From positions 1-64,000 of the forward strand of contig CANRCT010000011.1 of assembly GCA_947629175.1 (NCBI GenBank): a stretch of 64,000 nucleotides of DNA, in the 5' to 3' direction. The position numbers were made by a program, and so were the translations under genes. Source of the DNA: an uncultured Muribaculaceae bacterium (lineage in GTDB: Bacteria; Bacteroidota; Bacteroidia; Bacteroidales; Muribaculaceae). Below the pieces are notes generated by a model. That model ran no database searches and was not told the origin of the DNA. It was given only the letters and a program-made list of their open reading frames with translations. Below, one piece after another: positions 1 to 10,528 of this stretch (within the stretch, counting starts at the first letter, position 1; the number at the start of each line of letters is the position of its first letter).

Positions 1-50
<50 letters not shown>

Positions 51-373
51 TTGTTATCTTTTGTTATCTTTTTTTCTCTGTTGCCGACTGTCACCGTCTC
101 CCGCAAGGGAGGACTCAGGCCGGCGCCCGGTCAAAAAGCCTTCAAGATCCACGGCGAGCGCTCTCCACGACCCCGGACAAATCCGTAGTCTTTATCGTCT
201 CGGCCGGGCGTCAGAGCCCGGCAAGGAACTGAACAGAGTTTCATCTTTCGCCCCGCATGCCGCCCGCGGCGGCACCAAGGGCATGACTCTTGTACTACTG
301 CTTCTTGTCTATTGTAAATCTTCTCAATGTTCTCTTTTTTCGCTCCGGGAGCGTTGCTTCCCGAAAGCGAGTG
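51..373 (-). other. rRNA operon leader
   Basis: This is the transcribed spacer between the rRNA promoter and 16S. It contains short GC-rich hairpins on either strand, for example CTCCC-gcaa-GGGAG near 98-111 and GCCGGGC/GCCCGGC at 203-209 and 216-222. It very likely carries the left half of the 16S processing stem and possibly antitermination signals, but the partner half lies outside the window. No credible protein-coding gene was found in it. Confidence 0.55.
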
Positions 374-405
374 CAAAGTTACAACCCTTTTCCGATACCA
401 CCAAA
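374..405 (-). promoter_or_regulatory. rRNA operon promoter
   Basis: On the minus strand, TTTG (complement of 402-405) is separated by 20 bases from TAACTTTG (complement of 374-381). This matches the Bacteroidota primary sigma consensus of a -33 TTTG and a -7 TAnnTTTG. It points toward the 16S gene, with the start site expected near 366. Confidence 0.85.
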
Positions 406-552
406 TGTTTTTGAGAAAAAATTATGCAAAAAAGAAGCTATTTTGCCCGATACGGATCTTAAACATTGTCATTCAGCGAAATCAACAAATGTTAAAATTA
501 TGCTGTACAACATATTTTTTCGCCTCAGCCTAACAAATCCGCCCCAAGGTGG

Positions 553-583
553 TTGGCATATTTCTCAAAAATTTATATCTTCG
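553..583 (+). promoter_or_regulatory. Promoter for the DUF1460 gene
   Basis: A TTG at 553 is followed after 18 bases by TATATCTTCG at 574-583, a slightly degenerate -7 element. It lies 23 bases before the chosen start codon at 606, so the leader would be short. Confidence 0.5.
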
Positions 584-605
584 CGGAAATAAAACTCTAC
601 ACGAC

Positions 606-1478
606 ATGACCAACAACATATTCCATCGCCTCATCATGGCGACTTCGTTCACGGCGATCGCGGCAAGCGCATCGGCAATAGCGCCCGGAGAAGCCTGCTT
701 TGCCAACGAATCGACCGATACCATTGCCATCACCCGGATTCTGTCGGAGGCCGAAGCCATGGACCTCATGACACCCAATGCCCGGATGACGGCTATCGGC
801 CGGCTGCTGGTGGACACGCCCTATGGCGCAGCGACCCTCGAAGGGGATACGGAGCTGCTGCGCATCGACATGCAGCGCATGGACTGCACCACATTTGTCG
901 AGACTGTGGCCGCCATGGCCATGACGCTCAACGAAGGGAGATCATCGTGGCACGATATGGTATATAATCTTGAGCGGCTCCGATACCGGCAGGGCAAAAT
1001 CGACGGATACGCGTCGCGACTGCACTATGTCAGCGACTGGATTATCGACAACGCCCACCGCGGAAACGTCACCGACATGACCCCGAGGATAGTAGAGAAT
1101 CCGTCGTATCAAGTAAAGACCATCGACTTCATGAGCCGCAACCGCGACAAATATGCGGCTCTCGCCGACTCGGCCGAATTCGAGGCGCTGAAAAGCGTTG
1201 AGATCGGATTCCGGTCACACCGGTTCCCATATATCAAACTCTCGGCCATCGACAAAGCGGCCATACATGAGGGCGACATCATAGCCATTGTCACAAAGAC
1301 GGCCGGTCTCGACGTGCAGCATCTCGGCATAGCCGTGCGCGGCGACGACGGCAAGATGCATCTGCTCCACGCATCATCCGCCGCAGGCAAAGTGATTGTC
1401 GACCCGCTTACGATCAGCAGCTACGTGCAGCGCCAGCGCACGGCGCAAGGGATCCGTGTCATCCGCCTGAACGAATAG
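606..1478 (+). CDS. DUF1460 (N-acetylmuramoyl-L-alanine amidase-like) exported protein
   Basis: A 290-residue protein of the DUF1460 family, whose characterised or solved members are NlpC/P60-fold peptidoglycan amidases. An N-terminal hydrophobic stretch (about residues 8-27) looks like a signal peptide, so it should act in the periplasm. The motif MDCTTFVET places the probable catalytic cysteine at residue 94, and VQHLGIAV places the probable histidine at 239. I chose the ATG at 606 rather than an upstream ATG at 549, because the longer form would overlap the promoter and hide the signal peptide. Substrate and physiological role (cell-wall recycling or remodelling) are inferred from the family. 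Confidence 0.8.
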   Translation: MTNNIFHRLIMATSFTAIAASASAIAPGEACFANESTDTIAITRILSEAEAMDLMTPNARMTAIGRLLVDTPYGAATLEGDTELLRIDMQRMDCTTFVETVAAMAMTLNEGRSSWHDMVYNLERLRYRQGKIDGYASRLHYVSDWIIDNAHRGNVTDMTPRIVENPSYQVKTIDFMSRNRDKYAALADSAEFEALKSVEIGFRSHRFPYIKLSAIDKAAIHEGDIIAIVTKTAGLDVQHLGIAVRGDDGKMHLLHASSAAGKVIVDPLTISSYVQRQRTAQGIRVIRLNE

Positions 1479-1483
1479 CCACC

Positions 1484-1546
1484 ATGAATCACATACATCA
1501 CATCCGTCACATGCATCACATCCGTCACATAAATCACATAAATAAC
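1484..1546. repeat. Seven tandem copies of a 9-bp unit
   Basis: Units of the form ATnnRTCAC repeat back to back: ATGAATCAC, ATACATCAC, ATCCGTCAC, ATGCATCAC, ATCCGTCAC, ATAAATCAC and a decayed ATAAATAAC. The array starts just after the stop codon of the DUF1460 gene and lies between convergent genes. It could vary in length by slippage. Confidence 0.85.
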
Positions 1547-1570
1547 ATCTCCCCCCAATAAACAATCCGA

Positions 1571-1599
1571 CCCGGAAACCTCCATGAGGCATATCCGGG
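1571..1599. terminator. Possible bidirectional terminator between DUF1460 and eno
   Basis: CCCGGA (1571-1576) pairs with TCCGGG (1594-1599), with an inner CCTC/GAGG pairing. It sits between two convergent stop codons. The stem is short and there is no long T run, so the call rests mostly on position. Confidence 0.35.
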
Positions 1600-1635
1600 C
1601 CGGATTTGATATTTCAGGCTGCTATGCAGCGAGGC

Positions 1636-2997
<1,362 letters not shown>

Positions 2998-3029
2998 TTA
3001 CGGCGCCGTCGCGGCTGCGTTTCATTTCG

Positions 3030-3060
3030 CAAAGTTAATAAAACGGCGTCTAATTACCAT
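3030..3060 (-). promoter_or_regulatory. Promoter for eno
   Basis: The complement of 3030-3037 reads TAACTTTG, a perfect -7 element, followed by GC. The -33 region about 20 bases upstream reads ATGG rather than TTTG, so it is weak. The leader to the eno start at 2928 would be about 95 bases. Confidence 0.6.
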
Positions 3061-3163
3061 CCGGCCAAAGCTGAATTTTTCAAAAAAAACGTTTCATTGC
3101 CGCGTCCCGGCCCCGGCCGCCCCACTCGGTTGATGACACCGGGTCTGCCACAGCCGGAAAAGT

Positions 3164-3205
3164 GGCAGCCGCCGGCCACGTTGCTGATGTGGTCCGGCGG
3201 CTGCC
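3164..3205 (-). terminator. Terminator of the ribosomal protein cluster
   Basis: A strong GC-rich inverted repeat: 3164-3179 pairs with 3189-3205 over about 15 bp with one bulge. On the minus strand it is followed by ACTTTTCC, a short T run. It lies 60 bases beyond the rplQ stop codon and before the eno promoter, which fits the end of the long transcript. Confidence 0.7.
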
Positions 3206-3264
3206 GTAACGGTTGAAGCATCGCGGCTTTCATCGATCGCCGCGCTGCTGACAGGTCATGATTT

Positions 3265-3774
3265 TCAGGCCTCCTTCTCGGGCTCTGCTGCGGGAAGCTC
3301 CTTTTCGGGTTCTACAGCTACGGGAGCCTCTACGGCTGCGGCTGCCTTCTGGCCTCCGCGGCGCGAGCGACGCGTGCGGCCCTCCTTCTTGGCACCCTTA
3401 TCCTTGAGCATGTTCTCGTTGTAGTCTACAAGCTCGATCATGCACATCTTGGCGTTGTCGCCCAGACGGTTGCCGGTCTTGAGGATACGGGTGTAGCCGC
3501 CGTTGCGCTCGGCGATCTTGGTGGAAACCTCACGGAACAGCTCGGTGACGGCATCCTTGTTGTGCAGATATGCGAAGACAAGGCGGCGGTTGTTCATCGA
3601 ATCTTCCTTGGCACGGTTGATCAGCGGCTCGGCATACATGCGAAGCGCCTTGGCCTTGGCCAGAGTGGTGAAAATGCGCTTGTGCATGATGAGCGATATG
3701 GTCATGTTGGCAAGAAGGGCATCGCGATGAGCCTTCTTGCGTCCGAGATGATTGAAATTCTTATTGTGTCTCAT
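3265..3774 (-). CDS. rplQ: Ribosomal protein bL17
   Basis: A 169-residue large-subunit protein near the peptide exit tunnel. The first 125 or so residues match bL17 (start [20 protein letters not shown]). E. coli bL17 has 127 residues; the extra C-terminal tail here (about residues 130-169) is rich in Lys, Arg, Ala, Glu and Pro and looks disordered, as in other Bacteroidota. It is the last gene of the cluster, 5 bases after rpoA. Confidence 0.97.
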   Translation of the reverse strand: MRHNKNFNHLGRKKAHRDALLANMTISLIMHKRIFTTLAKAKALRMYAEPLINRAKEDSMNNRRLVFAYLHNKDAVTELFREVSTKIAERNGGYTRILKTGNRLGDNAKMCMIELVDYNENMLKDKGAKKEGRTRRSRRGGQKAAAAVEAPVAVEPEKELPAAEPEKEA

Positions 3775-3779
3775 CGTTA

Positions 3780-4772
3780 TTACTCTTTATCTAATTTGTA
3801 CTTTGAAATGTCCATTCCGAACGAAAGGTTGAGGCTGGCCAACAGGTCGTCGAGCTCGGTCAGCGACTTCTTGCCGAAGTTGCGGAACTTCAGCAGATCG
3901 GTCTTGTTGTACTGCACCAGTTCGCCGAGTGTCTCCACTTCGGCGCTCTTCAGGCAGTTGAGCGCGCGCACGGAAAGATCCATGTCGACAAGCTTCGACT
4001 TGAGAAGCTGACGCATGTGGAGCACCTCCTCATCAAACTCCTCGTTGCCCTCAGCCTCGGCGGTCTCGAGAGTGATCTTCTCGTCGGAGAAGAGCATGAA
4101 GTGATAGATGAGTATCTTGGCGGCCTCCTTCAGGGCATCCTTGGGGAGGATGGAGCCGTTGGTAGTGATCTCAAGAGTGAGCTTGTCGTAGTCGGTCTTC
4201 TGGTCGACACGGAAGTTGTCGACTGTGTATTTGACGTTCTTTATGGGAGTGTAGATCGAGTCGATGGCTATGACATTGACATCGTCGGCAGGCACTTCGT
4301 TTTCGTCGGCGGGAACCCAGCCGCGACCCTTGTTGATGGTCAGATCGATAGCGAACGAGGCATCGGGGTCGAGGTGGCATATCACCTGCTCGGGGTTGAG
4401 CACCTCGAAGCCGGTCAGCACCTTGTTTATGTCGCCGGCCTTGAACACGTCGGTGCCCGACACCTTTACGGTCACTTTCTCGAAGTCAGTGTCGTCAACC
4501 TTCTGCTTGAGGTCGACCTTCTTGAGGTTGAGGATGATGTTGGTGACATCTTCCTTCACCCCGGGGACGGTGTCAAACTCATGCTTCACGCCGTCGATAC
4601 GGATCGACGAGATGGCGAAGCCCTCAAGCGACGAAAGCAGGATGCGCCGCAGAGCGTTGCCGATGGTTATGCCGTAACCCGGTTCCAATGGCTTGAATTC
4701 GAACTTACCAAAACGGTTGTCGGCTTCGAGCATCAGCACCTTGTCAGGTTTTTGAAAAGCTAATATAGCCAT
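3780..4772 (-). CDS. rpoA: RNA polymerase alpha subunit
   Basis: A 330-residue alpha subunit. The N-terminal dimerisation and assembly domain includes [15 protein letters not shown]. The C-terminal domain near residues 250-320 ([20 protein letters not shown] and the FGKKSLTEL segment) has helix-hairpin-helix character and contacts promoter DNA and regulators. It lies between rpsD and rplQ as in the alpha operon of most bacteria. Confidence 0.98.
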   Translation of the reverse strand: MAILAFQKPDKVLMLEADNRFGKFEFKPLEPGYGITIGNALRRILLSSLEGFAISSIRIDGVKHEFDTVPGVKEDVTNIILNLKKVDLKQKVDDTDFEKVTVKVSGTDVFKAGDINKVLTGFEVLNPEQVICHLDPDASFAIDLTINKGRGWVPADENEVPADDVNVIAIDSIYTPIKNVKYTVDNFRVDQKTDYDKLTLEITTNGSILPKDALKEAAKILIYHFMLFSDEKITLETAEAEGNEEFDEEVLHMRQLLKSKLVDMDLSVRALNCLKSAEVETLGELVQYNKTDLLKFRNFGKKSLTELDDLLASLNLSFGMDISKYKLDKE

Positions 4773-4789
4773 GTGGACCTCATTTATGA

Positions 4790-5395
4790 TTATTTAGAAT
4801 AGAGCTCGACGATAAGCTGCTCCTTGATGTTCTCGGGGATATCCTCGCGGGCGGGCACATGAAGAAGCTTGCCAGCCTTAGCGCTCTCGTCCCATTCGAG
4901 CCAGGGATATTTGCTGTGGTTGAAGCCTGCCAGAGTGTCGGCGATGACCTCAAGCGACTTCGAGCGCTCGCGCACACCTACTACATCGCCCGGCTTTACA
5001 TGATAGGAAGCGATGTTGACCACCTCGCCGTTGACGGTGATGTGGCGGTGGAGCACCAGCTGACGCGCAGCAGCGCGGGTGGGAGCGATGCCAAGACGGT
5101 AAACGACGTTGTCGAGACGGCTCTCGAGAAGCTGAAGGAGCACCTCGCCGGTGATGCCCTTTGTGCGGGCAGCCTTGTCGAAGAGGTTGCGGAAATACTT
5201 CTCGAGCACTCCGTAAGTATATTTAGCCTTCTGCTTCTCACGCAGCTGTGTGCCATACTCCGACGTCTTGCGGCGACGGTTCTGGCCATGCTGGCCCGGA
5301 GCGTAGTTTTTCTTAGCGAGCACCTTGTCTTCGCCGAAGATGGGCTCGCCGAACTTACGGGCGATTCTTGTCTTTGGGCCGGTATATCTTGCCAT
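4790..5395 (-). CDS. rpsD: Ribosomal protein uS4
   Basis: A 201-residue primary 16S rRNA-binding protein that nucleates assembly of the 30S body. The start [21 protein letters not shown] and the S4 RNA-binding domain ([20 protein letters not shown]) are clear. No zinc-binding cysteine cluster is present. In E. coli S4 represses the alpha operon, and here its gene follows an unusually long 195-base gap described separately. Confidence 0.98.
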   Translation of the reverse strand: MARYTGPKTRIARKFGEPIFGEDKVLAKKNYAPGQHGQNRRRKTSEYGTQLREKQKAKYTYGVLEKYFRNLFDKAARTKGITGEVLLQLLESRLDNVVYRLGIAPTRAAARQLVLHRHITVNGEVVNIASYHVKPGDVVGVRERSKSLEVIADTLAGFNHSKYPWLEWDESAKAGKLLHVPAREDIPENIKEQLIVELYSK

Positions 5396-5590
5396 TGTTG
5401 TGTATTGTTATAATAAAGTTGGTTTGCGGGGTCAGCGCCGGACATGTCAGTCTGTGCAGCCGCGACCATAGAGAGGTGATTCGTTGTATGGTCTATTCAC
5501 GTTCGGGCTTCCTGCGCGTTCCCTTGATTGTTTTGATTGTGAGTTGAGATTATAAGAGCCTTGAATCAAGCTGTGAATGCTCTGCGCGGC
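5396..5590 (-). promoter_or_regulatory. Long structured gap upstream of rpsD, candidate S4 control region
   Basis: A 195-base gap separates rpsK from rpsD in a cluster where most gaps are under 60 bases. It contains two 7-bp inverted repeats: GACCATA/TATGGTC at 5464-5470 and 5487-5493, and CTTGATT/AATCAAG at 5523-5529 and 5564-5570. No open reading frame of note or TAnnTTTG promoter was seen. A control role is inferred from the S4 autoregulation known in E. coli and Bacillus. Confidence 0.4.
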
Positions 5591-5980
5591 TCAGACGCGA
5601 CGGCGCTTCGGCGGACGGCATCCGTTGTGGGGCAGCGGAGTCACGTCGATGATGTCGGTGACTTCGATACCGGCGCCGTGCACGGTGCGGATAGCGCTCT
5701 CGCGGCCGTTGCCCGGCCCTTTCACGTAAGCCTTCACCTTGCGCAGACCCAGATCGTAGGCTGTCTTGGCGCAATCCTGCGCGGCCATCTGGGCGGCATA
5801 AGGAGTATTTTTCTTCGAGCCTCTGAAGCCCATCTTGCCGGCGCTCGACCAAGATATGACCTGACCTTCCGAATTGGCCAGGCATACGATGATGTTGTTG
5901 AACGACGAATGAACGTGAAGCTGCCCTGCGGCGTCGACTTTGACGTTTCTTTTCTTCGCTGCTACTGTCTTCTTTGCCAT
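5591..5980 (-). CDS. rpsK: Ribosomal protein uS11
   Basis: A 129-residue protein of the 30S platform that contacts the Shine-Dalgarno region. The family signature is clear: the basic N-terminus [31 protein letters not shown], the conserved [11 protein letters not shown] and the end [11 protein letters not shown]. It follows rpsM by 13 bases. Confidence 0.98.
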   Translation of the reverse strand: MAKKTVAAKKRNVKVDAAGQLHVHSSFNNIIVCLANSEGQVISWSSAGKMGFRGSKKNTPYAAQMAAQDCAKTAYDLGLRKVKAYVKGPGNGRESAIRTVHGAGIEVTDIIDVTPLPHNGCRPPKRRRV

Positions 5981-5993
5981 AGTGCTTTAAGTC

Positions 5994-6374
5994 TTATTTC
6001 GTTGCTTTCTTCTTGTTTGCCACGGTCTTCTTCTTGCCCTTGCGGGTGCGGGCGTTGTTCTTGGTGCTCTGGCCGCGGACGGGCAGACCGTTGCGGTGAC
6101 GGATGCCGCGGTAGCAGCCTATGTCCATCAGGCGCTTGATGTTGAGCTGGATCTCGCTGCGGAGATCACCCTCTACCTTGTGCTCGGCGCCGATCACTTC
6201 GCGCACCTTTGCTGCCTGTTCGTCAGTCCAGTCCTGGACTTTGATGTCAGGATTCACGCCTGCCTTGGCAAGAATCGACTTGGCCGCGCTGCGGCCGATG
6301 CCGAAGATGTAGGTCAGCGCTATCTCACCTCTTTTGTTCTGGGGGAGGTCAACTCCCACTATGCGTACTGCCAT
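5994..6374 (-). CDS. rpsM: Ribosomal protein uS13
   Basis: A 126-residue protein of the 30S head that forms bridges to the 50S subunit. The start [20 protein letters not shown], the central [17 protein letters not shown] signature and the very basic C-terminal tail ([17 protein letters not shown]), which reaches tRNA in the P site, are all present. Confidence 0.98.
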   Translation of the reverse strand: MAVRIVGVDLPQNKRGEIALTYIFGIGRSAAKSILAKAGVNPDIKVQDWTDEQAAKVREVIGAEHKVEGDLRSEIQLNIKRLMDIGCYRGIRHRNGLPVRGQSTKNNARTRKGKKKTVANKKKATK

Positions 6375-6408
6375 ATGTTGACTGAATTTTTTTGCAAAAG
6401 TAATAAAT

Positions 6409-6525
6409 TTATCCCTGACGCTGTTTGTATTTGGGATTTTTCTTGTTGATCACATAAAGGCGACCCTTGCGGCGGACGATCTTGCTGTCCGGGGTGCGCT
6501 TTTTGACTGAGGCTCTTACTTTCAT
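6409..6525 (-). CDS. rpmJ: Ribosomal protein bL36, cysteine-free form
   Basis: A 38-residue protein, read by hand from the minus strand: it starts [15 protein letters not shown] and ends NPKYKQRQG. Zinc-binding bL36 carries a Cys-Cys-Cys-His set; this one has no cysteine at all, so it is the zinc-independent type. It lies between infA and rpsM, 34 bases before rpsM, as expected. Confidence 0.95.
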   Translation of the reverse strand: MKVRASVKKRTPDSKIVRRKGRLYVINKKNPKYKQRQG

Positions 6526-6556
6526 CTCTATTATGCTGTTAGCTTGTTTTTTAATA

Positions 6557-6775
6557 TCATTTGTATCTGAAGGCGATGCGTCCCTTGGAGAGGTCGTAGG
6601 GCGACATCTCCACGCGCACCCTGTCGCCCGGAAGGATCTTGATATAGTGCATCCTCATCTTTCCGGAGATGTGGGCCGTGATCTCGTGGCCGTTCTCTAG
6701 CTCAACGCGAAACATCGCATTGCTCAGAGCCTCGACGATCACGCCGTCCTGTTCGATTGCAGCTTGTTTTGCCAT
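6557..6775 (-). CDS. infA: Translation initiation factor IF-1
   Basis: A 72-residue single OB-fold protein that occupies the ribosomal A site during initiation. It has the family signature [18 protein letters not shown] and [20 protein letters not shown], ending [10 protein letters not shown]. It lies between map and rpmJ, the usual order in Bacteroidota and Firmicutes. Confidence 0.98.
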   Translation of the reverse strand: MAKQAAIEQDGVIVEALSNAMFRVELENGHEITAHISGKMRMHYIKILPGDRVRVEMSPYDLSKGRIAFRYK

Positions 6776-6789
6776 ATGAAAGATTCAAA

Positions 6790-7572
6790 TTAAATGAACT
6801 TGTCGCCGAGCACTTTCCTCACCGGCTCGAACGAAGTCAGCACTTCGGTCTCGCCGTCGACCACAGCCACCGTATGCTCGTAGTGGGCCGAAGGCTTGCG
6901 GTCGCGCGTGCGGCATGTCCAGCCGTCGCGCTCTATCACGATATTGCGGGCGCCGAGATTGATCATCGGCTCGATACACAGGCACATGCCCGAACGGATC
7001 ATCGGTCCGTGGCCGCGCTTGCCGTAGTTGCATATCTCCGGCTCCTCGTGCATCTCCCTGCCGATACCGTGGCCGCACATCTCTCTGACCACCGAGTAGC
7101 CCCGGCTCTCGCAGTAGGTCTGGACGGCATTGGAGATATCCCCTATGCGGTTGCCTTCACGGCAGGCCTCGATGCCCTTGTAGAGGCTCTCCTTTGTGGT
7201 GCGGCACAGGGCCATCACCTCGGGAGCCACCTCGCCGACAGCAAACGTATAGCACATATCGCCGTTGAAGCCATCCAGCTCCACCACCAGATCGGTGCCT
7301 ATTATGTCGCCCTCGCGGAGCGAATAGTTCGACGGAAAACCGTGCACCACCGTCTCGTTTACCTCATAGCACACTGCGGCCGGAAATCCGCCGTAGCCAA
7401 GACAGGCAGCCCTGGCCCCGTGGTCGGCGATAAACTCGCGGACCTTCATCTCGATGTGGTTGGTCGTCACCCCCGGAGCTATCATCGTGGCAATGTAGCC
7501 AAGAGTCTCGCTCGTCAGGGCGCAGGCCTCGCGCATCTTCTGGAGTTCCTCGGGTGTTTTGAGATAAATCAT
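6790..7572 (-). CDS. map: Methionine aminopeptidase, type I
   Basis: A 260-residue cytosolic metallopeptidase that removes the initiator methionine from nascent proteins. The five metal ligands sit in recognisable motifs: two Asp in GTDLVVELDGFNGDMC, His in MCGHGIGREMHEEP, Glu in CLCIEPMINLG and Glu near the C-terminus in VVDGETEVLTSFEP. It has no N-terminal zinc-finger extension. It follows secY by 56 bases and precedes infA. Confidence 0.97.
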   Translation of the reverse strand: MIYLKTPEELQKMREACALTSETLGYIATMIAPGVTTNHIEMKVREFIADHGARAACLGYGGFPAAVCYEVNETVVHGFPSNYSLREGDIIGTDLVVELDGFNGDMCYTFAVGEVAPEVMALCRTTKESLYKGIEACREGNRIGDISNAVQTYCESRGYSVVREMCGHGIGREMHEEPEICNYGKRGHGPMIRSGMCLCIEPMINLGARNIVIERDGWTCRTRDRKPSAHYEHTVAVVDGETEVLTSFEPVRKVLGDKFI

Positions 7573-7628
7573 CGTCGGTGATCGATTGTCGAGTTATGCT
7601 TGGTTAAGAAGTTCAGTTCAAAAATCCA

Positions 7629-8978
7629 TCAATAAGCGCTGCCGGTCGTGCGGCCCTTGATTTTACCCTCCTTCATCAGACCATCGTAGTGATGCATCAT
7701 CAGATGGCTCTCGATCTGCTGGAGAGTATCCAGCACCACGCCCACCATGATGAGCAGCGATGTGCCGCCGAAGAACTGCGCGAAGTTCTGGCTGATGCCG
7801 AAGAACCTTGCGAAAGCCGGCAGTATGGCCACGATACCGAGGAACAGCGATCCGGGCAGAGTGATGCGCGACATGATGCTGTCGAGATACTCCGCAGTCT
7901 TCTTGCCGGGCTTCACACCGGGGATGAAACCGTTGTTGCGCTTCATGTCCTCGGCCATCTGAGTCGGACGCACCGTGATGGCTGTATAGAAGTAAGTGAA
8001 GGCCACGATCATCAGGAAGTAGACCAGATTGTACCAGAATCCGTTGATATCGCTGAAGGCAGCGAAGAAACCGTTGGAATTCTCATTCGAGCCGAAGCCG
8101 GCAAGAGTGATGGGGATAAACATGATCGCCTGCGCGAAGATGATAGGCATCACACCCGCCGCATTGACCTTCAGAGGGATATACTGGCGCGCGCCGCCAT
8201 ACTGGCGGTTGCCCACGATACGCTTCGCATACTGCACGGGCACCTTGCGTGTGCCCTGCACCAGAAGCACAGCTCCCACGGTCACGGCAAAGAGCAGTAT
8301 CAGCTCCACGACGAACATCACCAGACCGCCCTGCGAGCCGGTCGAACCCGGCATGCGGCTTGTGAACTCATAGAAGAGAGCCTGCGGCAGACGGGCTATG
8401 ATGCCCACCAGGATGATAAAGGAGATACCGTTGCCTATGCCGCGGTCAGTGATGCGCTCGCCGAGCCACATGATGAACATCGAGCCGGCGGCCAGGATCA
8501 CCGTAAGGTAAGCCACCGTCCAGAAGCCCATCGTCGAGGCTGCGCCGGCAGCGCTCACCTGCACCTGCAGATTGACCAGATATGCCGGTCCCTGAAGCAA
8601 AAGGATGAGCACCGTCAGATAGCGCGTATACTGGTTGAGTTTCTGGCGGCCGCTCTCGCCCTCGCGCATCATCTTCTGAAACGAAGGCAGCACCATGCCC
8701 AGAAGCTGTATCACGATCGACGCCGTGATGTAGGGCATGATACCCAGCGCGAAGATCGACGCCTGAGAGAAGGCGCCGCCCGAGAACATGTCGAGGAGCT
8801 GCATCAGACCGCTCTTGTTGGTAAACTTCGACAGCGCGTCGAGATCGGCAGGGCTGATACCCGGGAGCACCACGTAACAGCCGAGACGATATACGAGCAC
8901 CAGAAGAAGCGTCACAAGAATGCGCTTGCGCAGCTCATCGATTGTCCAGATATTTTTAAGAGTTTCGACAAATCTCAT
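7629..8978 (-). CDS. secY: Preprotein translocase subunit SecY
   Basis: A 449-residue channel subunit of the Sec translocon with ten predicted membrane helices. Visible family features are the N-terminal LRKRILVTLLLVLVYRLGCY, the plug region SGGAFSQASIFALGIMPYI and GERITDRGIGNGISFII. The last exposed loop, FIPGVKPGKKTAEYLD, carries basic residues for SecA and ribosome contact. It begins 5 bases after rplO. Confidence 0.98.
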   Translation of the reverse strand: MRFVETLKNIWTIDELRKRILVTLLLVLVYRLGCYVVLPGISPADLDALSKFTNKSGLMQLLDMFSGGAFSQASIFALGIMPYITASIVIQLLGMVLPSFQKMMREGESGRQKLNQYTRYLTVLILLLQGPAYLVNLQVQVSAAGAASTMGFWTVAYLTVILAAGSMFIMWLGERITDRGIGNGISFIILVGIIARLPQALFYEFTSRMPGSTGSQGGLVMFVVELILLFAVTVGAVLLVQGTRKVPVQYAKRIVGNRQYGGARQYIPLKVNAAGVMPIIFAQAIMFIPITLAGFGSNENSNGFFAAFSDINGFWYNLVYFLMIVAFTYFYTAITVRPTQMAEDMKRNNGFIPGVKPGKKTAEYLDSIMSRITLPGSLFLGIVAILPAFARFFGISQNFAQFFGGTSLLIMVGVVLDTLQQIESHLMMHHYDGLMKEGKIKGRTTGSAY

Positions 8979-8983
8979 TACAT

Positions 8984-9430
8984 TCAGATTTTAGAGATTG
9001 TGCCGCCGGCCTCAGTGATAGCCTTTTCAGCCGACTTGGAGAAAGCGTTGGCCTCAACCTGGAGAGCGCGCTGAAGCTTGCCGTCGCCCAGCACCTTCAC
9101 GAGCTGGTGGCGGTTGATGTAGCCTGCCTGGCGCATCTCCTCGATGCCGATCTTCTCAAGGCCCTTGGCTGCGGCCAGCTCGTCGAGCGTGCCGATATTG
9201 ATGGCCTTGTACTCCACACGGTTGATATTCTTGAAGCCGAACTTCGGCAGACGGCGCTGCAGAGGCATCTGACCGCCTTCGAAGCCGATCTTGCGCTTGT
9301 AGCCCGAGCGCGATTTTGCGCCCTTGTGGCCGCGGGTTGATGTGCCGCCTTTGCCCGAACCCTGGCCGCGGCCTATGCGCGTCTTGCGGGTCACAGACCC
9401 TACTGCCGGACGCAGATTATTCAGTTCCAT
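8984..9430 (-). CDS. rplO: Ribosomal protein uL15
   Basis: A 148-residue late-assembling 50S protein. The glycine- and arginine-rich N-terminus ([20 protein letters not shown]) that threads into 23S rRNA and the [15 protein letters not shown] signature are clear. It is followed almost immediately by secY. Confidence 0.98.
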   Translation of the reverse strand: MELNNLRPAVGSVTRKTRIGRGQGSGKGGTSTRGHKGAKSRSGYKRKIGFEGGQMPLQRRLPKFGFKNINRVEYKAINIGTLDELAAAKGLEKIGIEEMRQAGYINRHQLVKVLGDGKLQRALQVEANAFSKSAEKAITEAGGTISKI

Positions 9431-9445
9431 GTCTAATTGTCAGTT

Positions 9446-9625
9446 TTAAGCGTTGGTCACACTCACGAGGTGACGTACTTTGTTAACCATTCCCATCACC
9501 GACGGAGTGTCTTCTTTCACCACCGTGTGATTCATCTTCTTCAGGCCGAGGGCATCGAGAGTGCGCTTCTGCACTGCCGGAGCGCCGATGCGGCTCTTGA
9601 CCTGCGTAATCTTTATCTGTGCCAT
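9446..9625 (-). CDS. rpmD: Ribosomal protein uL30
   Basis: A 59-residue protein read by hand between rpsE and rplO: it begins MAQIKITQVKSRIG, contains RTLDALGLKKMNHTV and ends VRHLVSVTNA. Length and motifs are typical of bacterial uL30. It is 18 bases after rpsE and 15 before rplO. Confidence 0.96.
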   Translation of the reverse strand: MAQIKITQVKSRIGAPAVQKRTLDALGLKKMNHTVVKEDTPSVMGMVNKVRHLVSVTNA

Positions 9626-9643
9626 TTCAGTAATGAGACTTAT

Positions 9644-10162
9644 TTAACCGTTAAACACCTGTTCCATCGAGATACTGCGGACGCGGGCCACATCGGCCGG
9701 GCTGCGCATCTCGCCCAGAGCGGCCAGAGTGGCCTTCACGAGATTGTGGGGGTTGGAAGAGCCCTTGCTCTTGGCAAGCACGTCGGTGATGCCCACGCTC
9801 TCCAGCACGGCACGCATGGCGCCGCCGGCCTTCACGCCCGTACCTTCCGAAGCAGGCTTGAGGATCACGCGCGAGCCGCCGAACTTGGCTTCCTGCTCGT
9901 GAGGGATCGTACCCTTGTGGACAGGCACCTTGATAAGATTCTTCTTCGCAGCCTCGACGCCCTTGGCGATCGCGGCAGTCACCTCGTTGGCTTTGCCCAG
10001 GCCCACGCCTACGACGCCCTTTTCGTCGCCCACCACTACGATGGCGGCGAAAGTGAACGTGCGGCCGCCCTTGGTCACCTTGGTCACACGGTTGATGGCC
10101 ACAAGGCGATCCTTCAGTTCAAGATCGTTTGTCGACTTTACTTTATTGCTATTCTTTACCAT
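9644..10162 (-). CDS. rpsE: Ribosomal protein uS5
   Basis: A 172-residue 30S protein at the mRNA entry channel that influences decoding accuracy. The double-stranded RNA-binding fold is recognisable from [30 protein letters not shown] and the C-terminal [17 protein letters not shown]. It follows rplR by 5 bases. Confidence 0.98.
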   Translation of the reverse strand: MVKNSNKVKSTNDLELKDRLVAINRVTKVTKGGRTFTFAAIVVVGDEKGVVGVGLGKANEVTAAIAKGVEAAKKNLIKVPVHKGTIPHEQEAKFGGSRVILKPASEGTGVKAGGAMRAVLESVGITDVLAKSKGSSNPHNLVKATLAALGEMRSPADVARVRSISMEQVFNG

Positions 10163-10167
10163 GATGC

Positions 10168-10509
10168 TTAAAATTTAAGACCGCCCTCGCGAGCTGCGTC
10201 GGCCAATGATTTTACCCTGCCGTGGAACAGATATCCGTTGCGGTCGAACACCACCTCCGTGATACCTGCGGCCTGAGCCTTGCTGGCGATAGCCTGGCCC
10301 ACCTTCGCGGCGATTTCACACTTTGTGCCGCCCTCGATGCCCTTCGACGAAGTCGAGGCAAGAGTCTTGCCCTGCAGATCATCGATCAGCTGCACGTAAA
10401 TCTGCTTGTTGCTGCGGAACACCGACATGCGGGGACGCGCGGCAGTGCCCGAAATCTTGCCACGGATACGGGCCTTGATTTTATTTCTTCTGTCTTTCTT
10501 GGAGATCAT
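10168..10509 (-). CDS. rplR: Ribosomal protein uL18
   Basis: A 113-residue 5S rRNA-binding protein of the central protuberance. It matches the family in [20 protein letters not shown], the TLASTSSKG stretch and the C-terminal end [20 protein letters not shown]. The length is typical. Confidence 0.98.
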   Translation of the reverse strand: MISKKDRRNKIKARIRGKISGTAARPRMSVFRSNKQIYVQLIDDLQGKTLASTSSKGIEGGTKCEIAAKVGQAIASKAQAAGITEVVFDRNGYLFHGRVKSLADAAREGGLKF

Positions 10510-10528
10510 TGTAGTATGCTTTTAGAGT

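Noticed and set aside
290..592. Plus-strand open frames in the rRNA leader region
   Set aside because: They lie in the spacer and promoter zone, have no family features and would be antisense to the rRNA leader transcript.
1484..1546. Possible CRISPR array
   Set aside because: The repeat unit is only 9 bp with no spacers, and there are no cas genes in the window.
1374..1592. Small minus-strand frame with Cys-Asp repeats
   Set aside because: The CDxCDG pattern is simply the 9-bp tandem repeat read in one frame. It runs into the DUF1460 gene, and no start signal was seen.
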